In this document: positions 25,620 through 33,711 of the stretch, piece after piece
How the letters are laid out: every line of letters begins with the position of its first letter
How positions within the stretch are numbered: position 1 is the stretch's first letter
Assembly (NCBI GenBank): GCA_964384945.1
Contig: CAYLMK010000010.1
Coordinates: 147,554 to 211,553, forward strand
Source of the DNA: S015-6 sp964384945
GTDB taxonomy: Bacteria > Desulfobacterota > DSWW01
DNA: 64,000 nucleotides
Direction: 5' to 3'
Translations under genes and position numbers: made by a program
The notes under the pieces: generated by a model
The model's input: the letters and a program-made list of their open reading frames with translations, nothing else
Databases searched by the model: none
Told to the model about the DNA's origin: nothing

Positions 25620-26633
25620 TCACGCTGAGGGGTCTTTTTTCGGGGATGGATCCGGTTCGATGGAAACGGCCTCAAACAGGCTTCGAATCCGCCCCTCCTC
25701 CAGCGCCCCGGATAGCTTGGCGAGCCTGCGTCTGAATTCGGGCTCGGACGCTGCCCGAATCTCAATCCTGATTTGCGTGCTTTCGAAGGTCGGGTCATGT
25801 GACACCCCGATGCCCTCCTCCCTTTCGCCGACCTTTGACCTGGCCGATGCGAACCGGGCCTTCCAGGATTCCAGGAGCGGGTATCTCCGCCGGCTCAGGA
25901 TCGCGAAGAGACGCCTTGCCTTGCTGCGGGGGTCTCCCGGATCTCCCAGGATCTCCCGGTTCGCATCCTCGATGATCGCCGCCGCCTGCTTTTCTTCCCT
26001 CCGGGCGGCATCCAGGATCCAGTCGGCCGCCTTCCGCGCCTCCTGCGAGGTGAGCCCGCACTCGGTCAGGATACGGAAGAACCCCGCATGTGCGGCACCG
26101 GGGAGCCTTCGAAACAGAAGGATCTGTGCCAAGCCGAGCCCGCCCCTGGCCACGCTGTCGAGGATCGGCCGGGCCAGGGAAAGGAGGAAACGGTAGGATT
26201 CGAGCGCTCTTGTGTCCTGCGGTACGCGGAGGTCCGGGGCGAGCACGTCGCTCAGGTCCGGAAGAAGGTGGGAAAAGCGATCCGTCAGTCTGGTGAACAG
26301 GAGGGCCTTTTCCACCTCGTTGAACCCCCGGTGCCAACGGTTTTCCAGGATGCTTCGCGACAGGCACCGGACATCCGTCATCTCGCCGGCCGGGGCGACG
26401 AAGGCCTCCAGGGACCTCCATCCGAGATCACGCAGGGCCTTGATCCTTCGCGAGCCGCAGACGACTCGGAAGAACCCCTGAGGATCCTCCTGCAGGACCG
26501 GCGCGGTCAGGAGCCCCAGCCTGTGGATCGAGGCGGACAGATCGGCCATGTCGGGCCTGTAGGTGAAAACGTACCTCTCGGAATCAGGTCCTTCCTGGAG
26601 GACGCTCCCCAGCTCGATCCGGCGGTACTCCAT
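25620..26633 (-). CDS. ParB-like N-terminal-domain protein
   Basis: 337 aa. Residues about 20-100 match the ParB/Spo0J nuclease-like (CTPase-type) fold: LSASIHRLGLLTAPVL, a glycine/arginine motif CGSRRIKAL (where ParB has GERR), and ILENRWHRGFNEVEKA. No clear HTH or ParB C-terminal dimerisation domain follows, and the rest is alpha-helical and charged. It starts 3 bases after the radical-SAM SPL-like gene, so the two are co-transcribed. It is probably not a chromosome-segregation ParB but a ParB-fold regulator or nuclease tied to its neighbour. Confidence 0.75.
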   Translation of the reverse strand: MEYRRIELGSVLQEGPDSERYVFTYRPDMADLSASIHRLGLLTAPVLQEDPQGFFRVVCGSRRIKALRDLGWRSLEAFVAPAGEMTDVRCLSRSILENRWHRGFNEVEKALLFTRLTDRFSHLLPDLSDVLAPDLRVPQDTRALESYRFLLSLARPILDSVARGGLGLAQILLFRRLPGAAHAGFFRILTECGLTSQEARKAADWILDAARREEKQAAAIIEDANREILGDPGDPRSKARRLFAILSRRRYPLLESWKARFASARSKVGEREEGIGVSHDPTFESTQIRIEIRAASEPEFRRRLAKLSGALEEGRIRSLFEAVSIEPDPSPKKDPSA

Positions 26634-26636
26634 GGA

Positions 26637-27701
26637 TCACTTCCTTACTACACGTAATACATCTGTGTAGACTTGTTCCGTCTCCATGCAAAGACGGATC
26701 AGAACCTCCGGGTCGTGCCGTTGGATCTGCTTCAGGAGTTCCCGATAGAGGGAAACCCGCAGGGGTCTGAAGTACCGGTATTTTGCGTCGTTGCACAGGA
26801 CGAATTCCGGCAGGAGCAGGGAACTCGAGGGAAAGCGTTCCCGGATCCGGTTCCCCAAGTCTCGGGAATAACGAAAGCCCCCGATCCAGACCGACTCGAT
26901 CCCCTCGGGCCGAAGTTGTTGGTAGATCTGTGCGATGAGTCCTTCGTACCCTTCCTCCCACCCGAGGTAGACCAGGGCCGGGTCGAGTCGAATGCCCACC
27001 CGGTAGCCCTTTTCGTGGCAGGCCCGGGCGGACCGGAGTCGCTCCAGGGGATTCGGTGTGCGGTGCTCGTAAAGCTTCCAGGCCCTCCGGGGCGTGAGCG
27101 TCCAGGAGATCGTGACGTTGGGCGGCGGCCCCTCGGGCAGCACTGTTTCGACCCGGTCGCACTTGGTCCTCAATTCGAGCCGGGCAAGCGGATAGTCTAC
27201 AAAAACCGCGATCGCGGCCGCTGCGAAACCGCTCCAGTGCTCCAGGGCGAGCGCGTCGGAGAACTCTCCCATGTGATAAAGGGTCGGCCTGTTCCTCGCG
27301 TTGCGTTCCAGGTGGTCGATGAGCTCGCTCAGCATGTCCTGCTGGTTGACGAAGAGAACCGGGGCGCCATGGTCGAAGTAACCTTGCAGGAAACAGTACT
27401 GGCAGTCGAAGGGACAGCCGTTGGCGTGTGCAATGAAGAATTCCGCCGGGCCCTGGCCCTCGTTTTGCCGGGACCCGGGAAAGGGACGAATGCAGGGCCC
27501 GGGGTGATGAGCCAGGACGAGGACGCTGCTCTTGATGCGGCCGTCGTATCCCTGGAAGGGCAGCGGTTCGGCCTCGATCCTCCGGTGATCCTGAATCTCG
27601 TGCACCGGACAGCCGGCCAGGGAACCGAGGATGCGTCGCGTCAGGGGCGCATCCCGTGCCGTCCGTTCCGTGTAGATATGTCTCGGCCGATAGGGGAGCA
27701 T
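26637..27701 (-). CDS. SPL-family radical SAM protein (spore photoproduct lyase-like)
   Basis: 354 aa. The radical-SAM motif CPFDCQYC (Cys96, Cys100, Cys103) binds a [4Fe-4S] cluster and SAM. The overall arrangement, including KCDR and TPRRAWKLYEHRTP, follows the spore photoproduct lyase family. SplB in spore formers reverses 5-thyminyl-5,6-dihydrothymine; this organism need not sporulate, and non-spore homologs of unknown role are common. It is the first gene of a two-gene operon with the ParB-like gene and is divergent from nth, a DNA-repair gene, which supports a DNA-related role. Confidence 0.85.
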   Translation of the reverse strand: MLPYRPRHIYTERTARDAPLTRRILGSLAGCPVHEIQDHRRIEAEPLPFQGYDGRIKSSVLVLAHHPGPCIRPFPGSRQNEGQGPAEFFIAHANGCPFDCQYCFLQGYFDHGAPVLFVNQQDMLSELIDHLERNARNRPTLYHMGEFSDALALEHWSGFAAAAIAVFVDYPLARLELRTKCDRVETVLPEGPPPNVTISWTLTPRRAWKLYEHRTPNPLERLRSARACHEKGYRVGIRLDPALVYLGWEEGYEGLIAQIYQQLRPEGIESVWIGGFRYSRDLGNRIRERFPSSSLLLPEFVLCNDAKYRYFRPLRVSLYRELLKQIQRHDPEVLIRLCMETEQVYTDVLRVVRK

Positions 27702-27825
27702 GTCCTCGATCTTACCCAGACCCGGCTTTTCGGATCAAGCCGGCGAAGCCGGGATTTCCTTTGACCTCTCTTCGCGGCTTGCTTATATTCTTGTCGTGAG
27801 CGGCGGCAGGGAGGCCTGGAGCAAA

Positions 27826-28503
27826 ATGAAGCAGGTCGGAAGAGACAAGGGGAAAGGGCGCGGACAGGGTCGGGAGGCCGCCGATGTAAAGGAGTGGATC
27901 CGGAGACTGGAAGCGGCGCACCCGGACGCCAGGCAGGCCCTCGCTTATTCCACGCCACTCGAGCTTCTGATCGCGCTGATCCTGGCGGCGCAGTGCACGG
28001 ACCAGAGGGTGAACCAGGTGACCGAGCGCCTGTTCCGAAAGTACCGGTCGGCGGAAGACTATGCGGGGGCGTCCCAGGAGATCCTCGAGGAGGAAATCCG
28101 GCCCACGGGGTTCTATCGCAACAAGGCCAACGCGGTGCGCTCCTGCTGCCGCGAGATCGTGGACCGCTTTGGAGGCGAGGTGCCAGGGGCGGTTGAGGAC
28201 CTCGTGAGCCTTCCCGGTGTGGGTCGAAAGACGGCGAACATCGTCATCGGGTGCGCCTTCGGGAGGCCGGCCATCGGAGTGGACACGCACGTCAAGAGGC
28301 TCGCCGTGCGCATGGGATTCTCCGCAGGGGAGGACCCGGACCGGATCGAGCAGGATCTCTGCCGGATCGTTCCGCGGGAGAAATGGGTGCGGTTCTGCCA
28401 TTTGCTGCAGTTTCACGGCAGGCGCATCTGCCTTGCCCGGAAGCCCCGTTGCGGTTCGTGTCCGTGCGAGGATCTTTGTCCGAAGGTGGGCGTGGGATCG
28501 TGA
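27826..28503 (+). CDS. nth: endonuclease III
   Basis: 225 aa from ATG 27826 (GGGAGG 12 bases upstream; GTG 27796 is an alternative). A DNA glycosylase/AP lyase for oxidised pyrimidines. The helix-hairpin-helix LPGVGRKTAN carries the catalytic Lys, and VDTHVKR has the catalytic Asp. The C-terminal [4Fe-4S] ligands show the Cx6Cx2Cx5C pattern (CLARKPRC, then GSC and EDLC). All key residues are present. Confidence 0.95.
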   Translation: MKQVGRDKGKGRGQGREAADVKEWIRRLEAAHPDARQALAYSTPLELLIALILAAQCTDQRVNQVTERLFRKYRSAEDYAGASQEILEEEIRPTGFYRNKANAVRSCCREIVDRFGGEVPGAVEDLVSLPGVGRKTANIVIGCAFGRPAIGVDTHVKRLAVRMGFSAGEDPDRIEQDLCRIVPREKWVRFCHLLQFHGRRICLARKPRCGSCPCEDLCPKVGVGS

Positions 28504-28580
28504 GGGAGATTCCCGGTCTGTTTCGGGTTCTTCGCGAAAGACTCCCGCAGCGCACCCGCCATCGCGGAGGGGATGGACCC

Positions 28581-28967
28581 ATGAGAAAGATTCCTCTCGT
28601 ATGCGTCTGCGCCGGGATCTTCCTCTCAGGCTGTGAAACCGAGTCCGCTTCGAGGCCCGTCGGCGGCGGTTGCCGGTACCGGGACATTCCGGGAACCTGC
28701 CTTTTCGAGTCGATCACGCCCTCCGGACCGATCGCTTGCGGCGACGGGTTTCGGACCTTGTTCTCCTTTCTGCCCGACTCGGACCGGGAAGATTCCAGGG
28801 AAGGCTGTCGCCTGGTTATCGGCGACGGGAAGGACCCGACCCGGAGATATCTCGATGCGAACCGGATCGAGGCGGGAGGGAAGATCCGCTGCATCCGCAG
28901 GTTGGCGATCCGGGGTCCGTGCAGCCCGGAGGTGTTCGCCTTTCCGGGCCTGAAGAGCGTGTACTGA
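28581..28967 (+). CDS. small lipoprotein of unknown function
   Basis: 128 aa. A type II signal peptide (MRKIPLVCVCAGIFLSGC) has the lipobox LSGC, so it is likely lipid-anchored. The mature part holds several cysteines (CRYRDIPGTC and others) and no recognised domain. A good GGAGGGG ribosome site precedes the ATG. It lies between nth and the GAF-ANTAR gene, with no clear functional link to either. Confidence 0.75.
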   Translation: MRKIPLVCVCAGIFLSGCETESASRPVGGGCRYRDIPGTCLFESITPSGPIACGDGFRTLFSFLPDSDREDSREGCRLVIGDGKDPTRRYLDANRIEAGGKIRCIRRLAIRGPCSPEVFAFPGLKSVY

Positions 28968-29029
28968 GTTTCGTTGCGAGTTCATCCGGAATCCACTTTG
29001 CATCGAAGAATCGAAAAGGAGAGGCCGGG

Positions 29030-29734
29030 ATGCCGTACAGAAGGAGCCAGGTGCCTTACGAGGAGCAGATCCGGGCGCTCACCGAGATCAGTCGGGCGAT
29101 CACGTCGGATCTGTATCTGGACGACATCCTTTCCCTGGTCGTCAGTGTGACGGCCAAGGTCATGGACTCCAAGATCTGTTCGCTCTGGCTGGTGGACGAG
29201 AAGAAGGGGGAACTCAAGCTCAGGGCCACGCAGACCATCAGCAAGGAGTACCTGAAAGAGAGGAGCCTCAAGCTCGGCGAGGGCGTGGTCGGCGCCGTGG
29301 CGAAGAATAACACGCCCATGGCCATTTACAATGTCCTGAAGAAGCGCGAATACAAGGAAAAGGAGATGGCCAGGAAGGAGAATCTAACTTCCATGCTGAG
29401 CGTTCCCCTCGTGGTCAAGGAGAGGGTGATCGGGGTCATCAACTGTTACAGCCAGCGTCCCCGCCGGTTCTCCGAGGTCGAGGTGTACCTGCTCACGAGC
29501 GTGGCAAACCAGGCTGCCGTGGCCATAGAGAACACCGAACTGATGGTCAAGACACGGGTGATCCAGGAGGAACTCGAGGCGAGAAAGCTGGTCGAGAGGG
29601 CCAAGGAGACGCTCATGTCCCGAAAGGGGCTGTCCGGGCAGGCCGCCTTTCGGAGGATGCAGAAGATGAGCATGAATACGCGAAAACCGATGCGGGAAAT
29701 CGCCGAGGCGATCCTGCTTGCGGAAGAGATTTGA
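29030..29734 (+). CDS. GAF-ANTAR transcription antiterminator
   Basis: 234 aa from ATG 29030, with AAAGGAGAG upstream. Residues about 10-165 are a GAF sensory domain (ISRAITSDLYLDDIL, CSLWLVD, LTSMLSVPLVVKERVIGVIN, LTSVANQAAVAIEN). Residues about 175-234 are an ANTAR helical bundle (VERAKETLMSRKGLSGQAAFRRMQK), which binds dual-hairpin RNA leaders and prevents termination. No receiver domain is present, so the GAF part may sense a ligand directly. It lies just upstream of a terminator-bearing leader and a glutamate-synthase-like cluster, whose control it is a good candidate for; related ANTAR proteins control nitrogen genes in Geobacter and Klebsiella. Confidence 0.9.
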   Translation: MPYRRSQVPYEEQIRALTEISRAITSDLYLDDILSLVVSVTAKVMDSKICSLWLVDEKKGELKLRATQTISKEYLKERSLKLGEGVVGAVAKNNTPMAIYNVLKKREYKEKEMARKENLTSMLSVPLVVKERVIGVINCYSQRPRRFSEVEVYLLTSVANQAAVAIENTELMVKTRVIQEELEARKLVERAKETLMSRKGLSGQAAFRRMQKMSMNTRKPMREIAEAILLAEEI

Positions 29735-29839
29735 CGGGCATCCGGCCTCCGGCGCTCCTTCCCTGCGGCGGACGCCCGGGATAGGGGCTTGCGGGGAGGC
29801 CTGCGCCTCCGTGCCGGACGGCCGCATTCGCCCGCTTGC

Positions 29840-29867
29840 TTGACAGCCCCTATCGGCGGAATATAGA
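29840..29867 (+). promoter_or_regulatory. sigma70 promoter of the glutamate-synthase-like cluster
   Basis: A perfect TTGACA (29840-29845) and TATAGA (29862-29867; the overlapping TAGAAT at 29864 is also possible) lie 16-18 bases apart, immediately before the leader. Transcription should start near 29875, leaving about 128 untranslated bases before the MvhD-like start codon. Confidence 0.75.
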
Positions 29868-29878
29868 ATAAGTATCAA

Positions 29879-29982
29879 TGGAACACGACGCTGTGTTCCA
29901 GCCTGCCGCTGGGCTGGCGAAGACCGACAAGAAAGATAATTCATGCAGACGAGGGTGTCCGCAGCAACGGGCGCCCTTTTTT
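29879..29982 (+). promoter_or_regulatory. attenuator leader: two hexaloop hairpins before a terminator
   Basis: Hairpin 1 (29879-29900): an 8-bp TGGAACAC/GTGTTCCA stem with loop GACGCT. Hairpin 2 (29900-29915): AGCCT/GGGCT (last pair U.G) with loop GCCGCT. The two six-base loops differ at a single position and both have G in position 4. A linker follows and then an intrinsic terminator. The order resembles ANTAR-responsive leaders, although those usually have A in loop position 1. A GAF-ANTAR gene lies 145 bases upstream. Confidence 0.55.
29953..29982 (+). terminator. intrinsic terminator inside the leader
   Basis: A 9-bp stem GGGTGTCCG/CGGGCGCCC (two G.U pairs) with loop CAGCAA is followed by six T (29977-29982). 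It lies only 20 bases before the MvhD-like start, downstream of the promoter at 29840, so it must be conditional for the gene to be expressed. Confidence 0.82.
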
Positions 29983-30002
29983 ATTTACGGGAGACAAGCG
30001 GC

Positions 30003-30473
30003 ATGAGCGAAAATTCGAAGACGGCCCGTTACCAGCCGGAAATCATCGTTCTCTTCTGCCGGCAGTCGGTGGACGGAACGGTTTCTCTCTCCCATGCGTA
30101 CAGGCGCCTGCCCGGCCTCGGCGTTCGACTGGTCGTTCTCCCCTGTTCGAGCAACGTGGAGGTCCGGCAACTCGTCAAGATGCTCGAGCAGGGGGCGGAC
30201 GGGATCCTGGTCGTGGCCTGCCCCGAGCAGGCATGCCGGTTTCTCGTCGGAAGCAACAAGGCGGAAAAGAGGGTCGAGTACGTCCGTCGCCTCCTGGCCG
30301 AGATCGACTTCGGTGCCGAGCGGGTGGGAATCGTTCGGGGGGCGAATCTTTCGGCGGAGCAACTCCTCGGCCTGGCAGCGGAGCGTGCTGCGCTCGTGCG
30401 CGAGCTGGGGCCCAACCCGATGAGGGACAAGGGCAAAGGGGATTCTCCCGAAAACCCTTCCCAGGCCGCCTAG
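30003..30473 (+). CDS. MvhD-like hydrogenase iron-sulfur subunit
   Basis: 156 aa from ATG 30003, with GGGAG 9 bases upstream; an earlier in-frame ATG at 29943 would lie inside the attenuator and is unlikely. Family COG1908 (MvhD), a small [2Fe-2S] protein that normally joins hydrogenase or formate dehydrogenase to HdrA. Cysteine positions FC (about 17), PC (about 49) and CPEQAC (about 77-82) fit. Here no hydrogenase or HdrA is adjacent; instead a ferredoxin-rich glutamate-synthase-like protein follows 64 bases later. It may bring electrons to that enzyme (inference). Confidence 0.85.
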   Translation: MSENSKTARYQPEIIVLFCRQSVDGTVSLSHAYRRLPGLGVRLVVLPCSSNVEVRQLVKMLEQGADGILVVACPEQACRFLVGSNKAEKRVEYVRRLLAEIDFGAERVGIVRGANLSAEQLLGLAAERAALVRELGPNPMRDKGKGDSPENPSQAA

Positions 30474-30536
30474 CCGGCCTGCGCAGGCAAACAGCGCAGG
30501 GAGCACGACAACCTCGGACGACAAGGGTGATCACCG

Positions 30537-33536
30537 ATGCCGAAGAAATATCACGTTAGCGTGCGACCCGTGCCCCCCCGGTTCTCTCCCGTCCCGAAGT
30601 TCAGCTCCTTCGAGACGAAGCGATGCCTGGGGTGCGTGAGCTGTATCAAGAGCACCGCGTGCGTTTACGATGTCTACCGCAAGCGCGGGTTCGATCCCCT
30701 CCAGGTCCAGGACACGGGCGACAACCTCTGCGTGAGCTGTCTGCGCTGCGTCCAGGAGTGCAAGAACAACATCCTGTCGAGGGCCTACAACCCGCGCTTC
30801 GATCGGCTGGGCGACGACTACTGGACCCCGGAGATCGTGACCCGGATCTGGAAACAGGCCGATACCGGCAAGATACCGGTGTCGGGCGCGGGCTACCGGG
30901 GGCCCTTCTGCGGGCCCGGCTTCGACGAGATGTGGACCGACATGTCCGAGATCGTCCGGCCGACCCGTGACGGGATTCACGGCCGGGAATACATCAGCAC
31001 CGTGATCGAGCTCGGAAGAAGGCCGAAGCGCCTTTCCTTCGACCAGGCTGGCAGGATGACGACCGAGCCGCCTCCCTTCCTGGAAATCGCGCTTCCGGTC
31101 CTGCTGGACATTCCCCGGCTCGCTTTTCTCGGTGAGGGAACGCGCAGGGCCATGGCGCGGGCCGCACGACGGCTGCAGACCCTGGCGGTGGCCGAATACG
31201 GCGAGGCCCAGGGGCCTCTGGCCTCGTACCGGGACCGCCTGGTCGTGCGGTTCGATCCGCAGAAGGACGATCCGGCGGGGCTCGAGGGAATTCCCGTGCT
31301 CGAAATGGGGTATGCGAAGGATGTTTGGCGTCGCCTGGACGAGATCAGGCGCCTTCACGCCGGGATCATCGGTTCGGTCCGGCTCCTCCTGGACGAACAC
31401 GCCGCCGAGCGCGCGCTGGACCTTGCCCGCAGCGGTGTGGACGTGATTCACCTGCAGGCAGGCCCGAAGGGCAGGGGGTTCGGAGGGAACCGGGACCGGT
31501 TCGTGACGAGGCTTGTCCGCGAGGTCCATCTCCGGCTGGTCGAGGATTCGATCCGCGAGCAGGTGACGCTTCTCGTCTCGGGCGGAATCGCCATGGCCGA
31601 GCACGTGGCCAAGACCATCATTTGCGGGGTCGACGGCGTGGGGGCCGACCTCGCCCCTGCGGTCGCGCTCGAGTGCAGGCTGTGCTCCGACTGTGAGGAG
31701 CAGGTCCGGTGCCCGGTGGAACTGGATCGGGTGGAGGAGGTGTGGGGAGGCCAGCGCATCGTGAACCTGCTTGGATCCTGGCACTCGCAGTTGCTCGAGG
31801 TTCTGGGAGCCATGGGGTTGCGGGAGGTGCGAAGGCTCCGCGGGGAGGTGGGGCGGGCCATGCTCTTCGAGGATCTCGAGCGCGAGTGTTTTGCCCCCTT
31901 GTTCGGGGAGCGGACCGATTTCACGCCTCCCGCTGCGCCGCGAACGCTGGTCGGCGGTCCGCAAGAGGCCGGGGATTCCGAGGCGGAGGTCCCTCCGGAC
32001 CTGCCCTGGAGCCCGCCGTCCAGGGAGCAACGGGGGGAGGAAGCGGCAGTGAGTTGCCCGTCACGCTTCCGGAACGCCCTTTCGAAGTATTCGGTGGTGT
32101 TGACCAGCGCTTGCACGCATTGTGGAATATGCGCGGAGGTCTGCCGCTACGGGGTCCTGGAAAAGAAGGGCAACCGTGTGCTCGTCGAGAACGCACACCT
32201 GTGCCGCGGGGCCGCCCTGTGCCGCGCGAAGGGCGCCTTTTGCCAGGATCAATGCCCGGAGAATGCCGTCCGCGTCGGCCGCAATCCCCTGTGGGAGACC
32301 TTCGGGGACCACCGGTGGACGGCGGACCTCATCGTCAGCACATGGAGGCAGGCGGAAACCGGCCTGCCGCCCGTCGAGTCGGGCCTGGAGTACAGGGTCG
32401 GGGCGTCGGGCGGCGGCTTCGACAGGATGGACTTCCTGTTTCCGAAAGCCCCTCCCGATCCGGCCCTGCGTGCGGAGGAGATCGATCTGAGCATCCCGCT
32501 CAACCGTACAGGGGACGGGCGGCCGCAGGTGGAGATCGGTTTCCCCGTGTACGGTGGGGGGATGAGCTTCGGGTCGATCAGCCTCGCCACGATGATCTCC
32601 CGCGCACGGGCTTACAAGGCCTTCAATTCCTTCACCTGCACCGGGGAAGGCGGCTACCCGGACGGGCTGACGCGCTACGACGATCACGTCATCACGCAGG
32701 TGGCGACCGGCCTGTTTGGGGTCAAGGAGGAGACGATCCAGCGCGTCCGGATCGTCGAGTTCAAATACGCCCAGGGCGCAAAGCCGGGCCTGGGCGGCCA
32801 CTTGCTGGGGGACAAGAACACCGCGGCCGTCGCGCAGAGACGGGAGGCGGTCGAAGGGACCGCCCTGTTCTCTCCCTTTCCCTTCCACTCGGTCTACTCG
32901 GTGGAGGACCACAAGAAACACGTGGACTGGATCAAGGTGATCAATCCGCGCGCGCTGGTTTCGGTCAAGGTGTCGACCCCGAGTGATGTCGAGATGGTTG
33001 CCGTGGGGAGCTATTACGCAGGGGCTCACATCATTCACCTGGACGGGAGCTACGGCGGCACCGGCGCCGCGCCCGACATCGCCAAGAAGAACATCGCCAT
33101 GCCCATCGAATACGCCGTTCCGAAGGTGCATCGCTTCCTGATCGAGGAGGGAGTTCGGGACAGGATGACGCTGATCGCATCGGGGGGGCTGCGAACCGCA
33201 TGGGATGTGGCCAAGGCGATCGCCCTGGGGGCGGACGGCGTGGTGATCGGCACGGCCGAGATGGTCGCCCTCGAATGCATACGCTGCGGGAACTGTGAAA
33301 GCGGGCGAGGATGCCCGCGCGGCATCGCCACGACCGATACGGAACTCGCCCGCATGTATGGGTTTGACTGGGGGGCCCGGCGCATCATCAACCTGTATCG
33401 CTCCTGGAGCATCCAGCTCAGGGAGATCCTGTGGCGCTTCGGCATGAAGAGCGTCCGGGAGCTCGTAGGGCGGTCCGATCTCCTCTCGCATCGGGACTAT
33501 ACGAGGAAATCGATCGCGGAGAACGAGGCCGCCTGA
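30537..33536 (+). CDS. double-module ferredoxin/glutamate-synthase FMN-domain protein
   Basis: 999 aa and internally duplicated. The N-half (about 1-480) has a ferredoxin-like cysteine region (CLGCVSC and CVSCLRC, ending QECKNN) and a shortened, degenerate synthase domain. The C-half (about 520-999) has a second ferredoxin-like region (CTHCGICAEVCR) and an intact GltS FMN barrel: GMSFGSIS, GAKPGLGGHL, DGSYGGTGAAP, SGGLRTAWDVA and the Fe-S loop CIRCGNC with GCPRG. The N-half keeps the terminal Fe-S loop (CRLCSDC, RCPVE) but has lost the FMN motifs. It probably is the synthase subunit of a ferredoxin-type glutamate synthase or a related amidotransferase-driven enzyme. Confidence 0.85.
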   Translation: MPKKYHVSVRPVPPRFSPVPKFSSFETKRCLGCVSCIKSTACVYDVYRKRGFDPLQVQDTGDNLCVSCLRCVQECKNNILSRAYNPRFDRLGDDYWTPEIVTRIWKQADTGKIPVSGAGYRGPFCGPGFDEMWTDMSEIVRPTRDGIHGREYISTVIELGRRPKRLSFDQAGRMTTEPPPFLEIALPVLLDIPRLAFLGEGTRRAMARAARRLQTLAVAEYGEAQGPLASYRDRLVVRFDPQKDDPAGLEGIPVLEMGYAKDVWRRLDEIRRLHAGIIGSVRLLLDEHAAERALDLARSGVDVIHLQAGPKGRGFGGNRDRFVTRLVREVHLRLVEDSIREQVTLLVSGGIAMAEHVAKTIICGVDGVGADLAPAVALECRLCSDCEEQVRCPVELDRVEEVWGGQRIVNLLGSWHSQLLEVLGAMGLREVRRLRGEVGRAMLFEDLERECFAPLFGERTDFTPPAAPRTLVGGPQEAGDSEAEVPPDLPWSPPSREQRGEEAAVSCPSRFRNALSKYSVVLTSACTHCGICAEVCRYGVLEKKGNRVLVENAHLCRGAALCRAKGAFCQDQCPENAVRVGRNPLWETFGDHRWTADLIVSTWRQAETGLPPVESGLEYRVGASGGGFDRMDFLFPKAPPDPALRAEEIDLSIPLNRTGDGRPQVEIGFPVYGGGMSFGSISLATMISRARAYKAFNSFTCTGEGGYPDGLTRYDDHVITQVATGLFGVKEETIQRVRIVEFKYAQGAKPGLGGHLLGDKNTAAVAQRREAVEGTALFSPFPFHSVYSVEDHKKHVDWIKVINPRALVSVKVSTPSDVEMVAVGSYYAGAHIIHLDGSYGGTGAAPDIAKKNIAMPIEYAVPKVHRFLIEEGVRDRMTLIASGGLRTAWDVAKAIALGADGVVIGTAEMVALECIRCGNCESGRGCPRGIATTDTELARMYGFDWGARRIINLYRSWSIQLREILWRFGMKSVRELVGRSDLLSHRDYTRKSIAENEAA

Positions 33537-33551
33537 AAAGAGGGGAAAAGC

Positions 33552-33582
33552 AGCTATTAGCTCTTAGCTGTTAGCTTTTAGC
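33552..33582. repeat. heptamer tandem repeat AGCTNTT x4
   Basis: Four consecutive heptamers, AGCTATT, AGCTCTT, AGCTGTT and AGCTTTT (followed by AGC), fill the gap between two glutamate-synthase-like genes. The variable position takes each of the four bases once. A related TTAGC-containing stretch occurs near 33650-33680. No function is evident. Confidence 0.8.
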
Positions 33583-33711
33583 CCCTTGCCCCTCCCCGGC
33601 CCGGGGATTACGCCGAGCAAAGGGGGTGGAGGGGAGCCAACGCCTGACAGCTTAGAACTTATTAGCCGAAAACCGACAGCTCATGACGACGGCACAGAGA
33701 GGGTGAAACAG

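Noticed and set aside
29943..30002. In-frame ATG 20 codons upstream of the MvhD-like start
   Set aside because: It lies between the hairpins and the terminator and would read through the terminator stem. The ATG at 30003 has its own GGGAG ribosome site.
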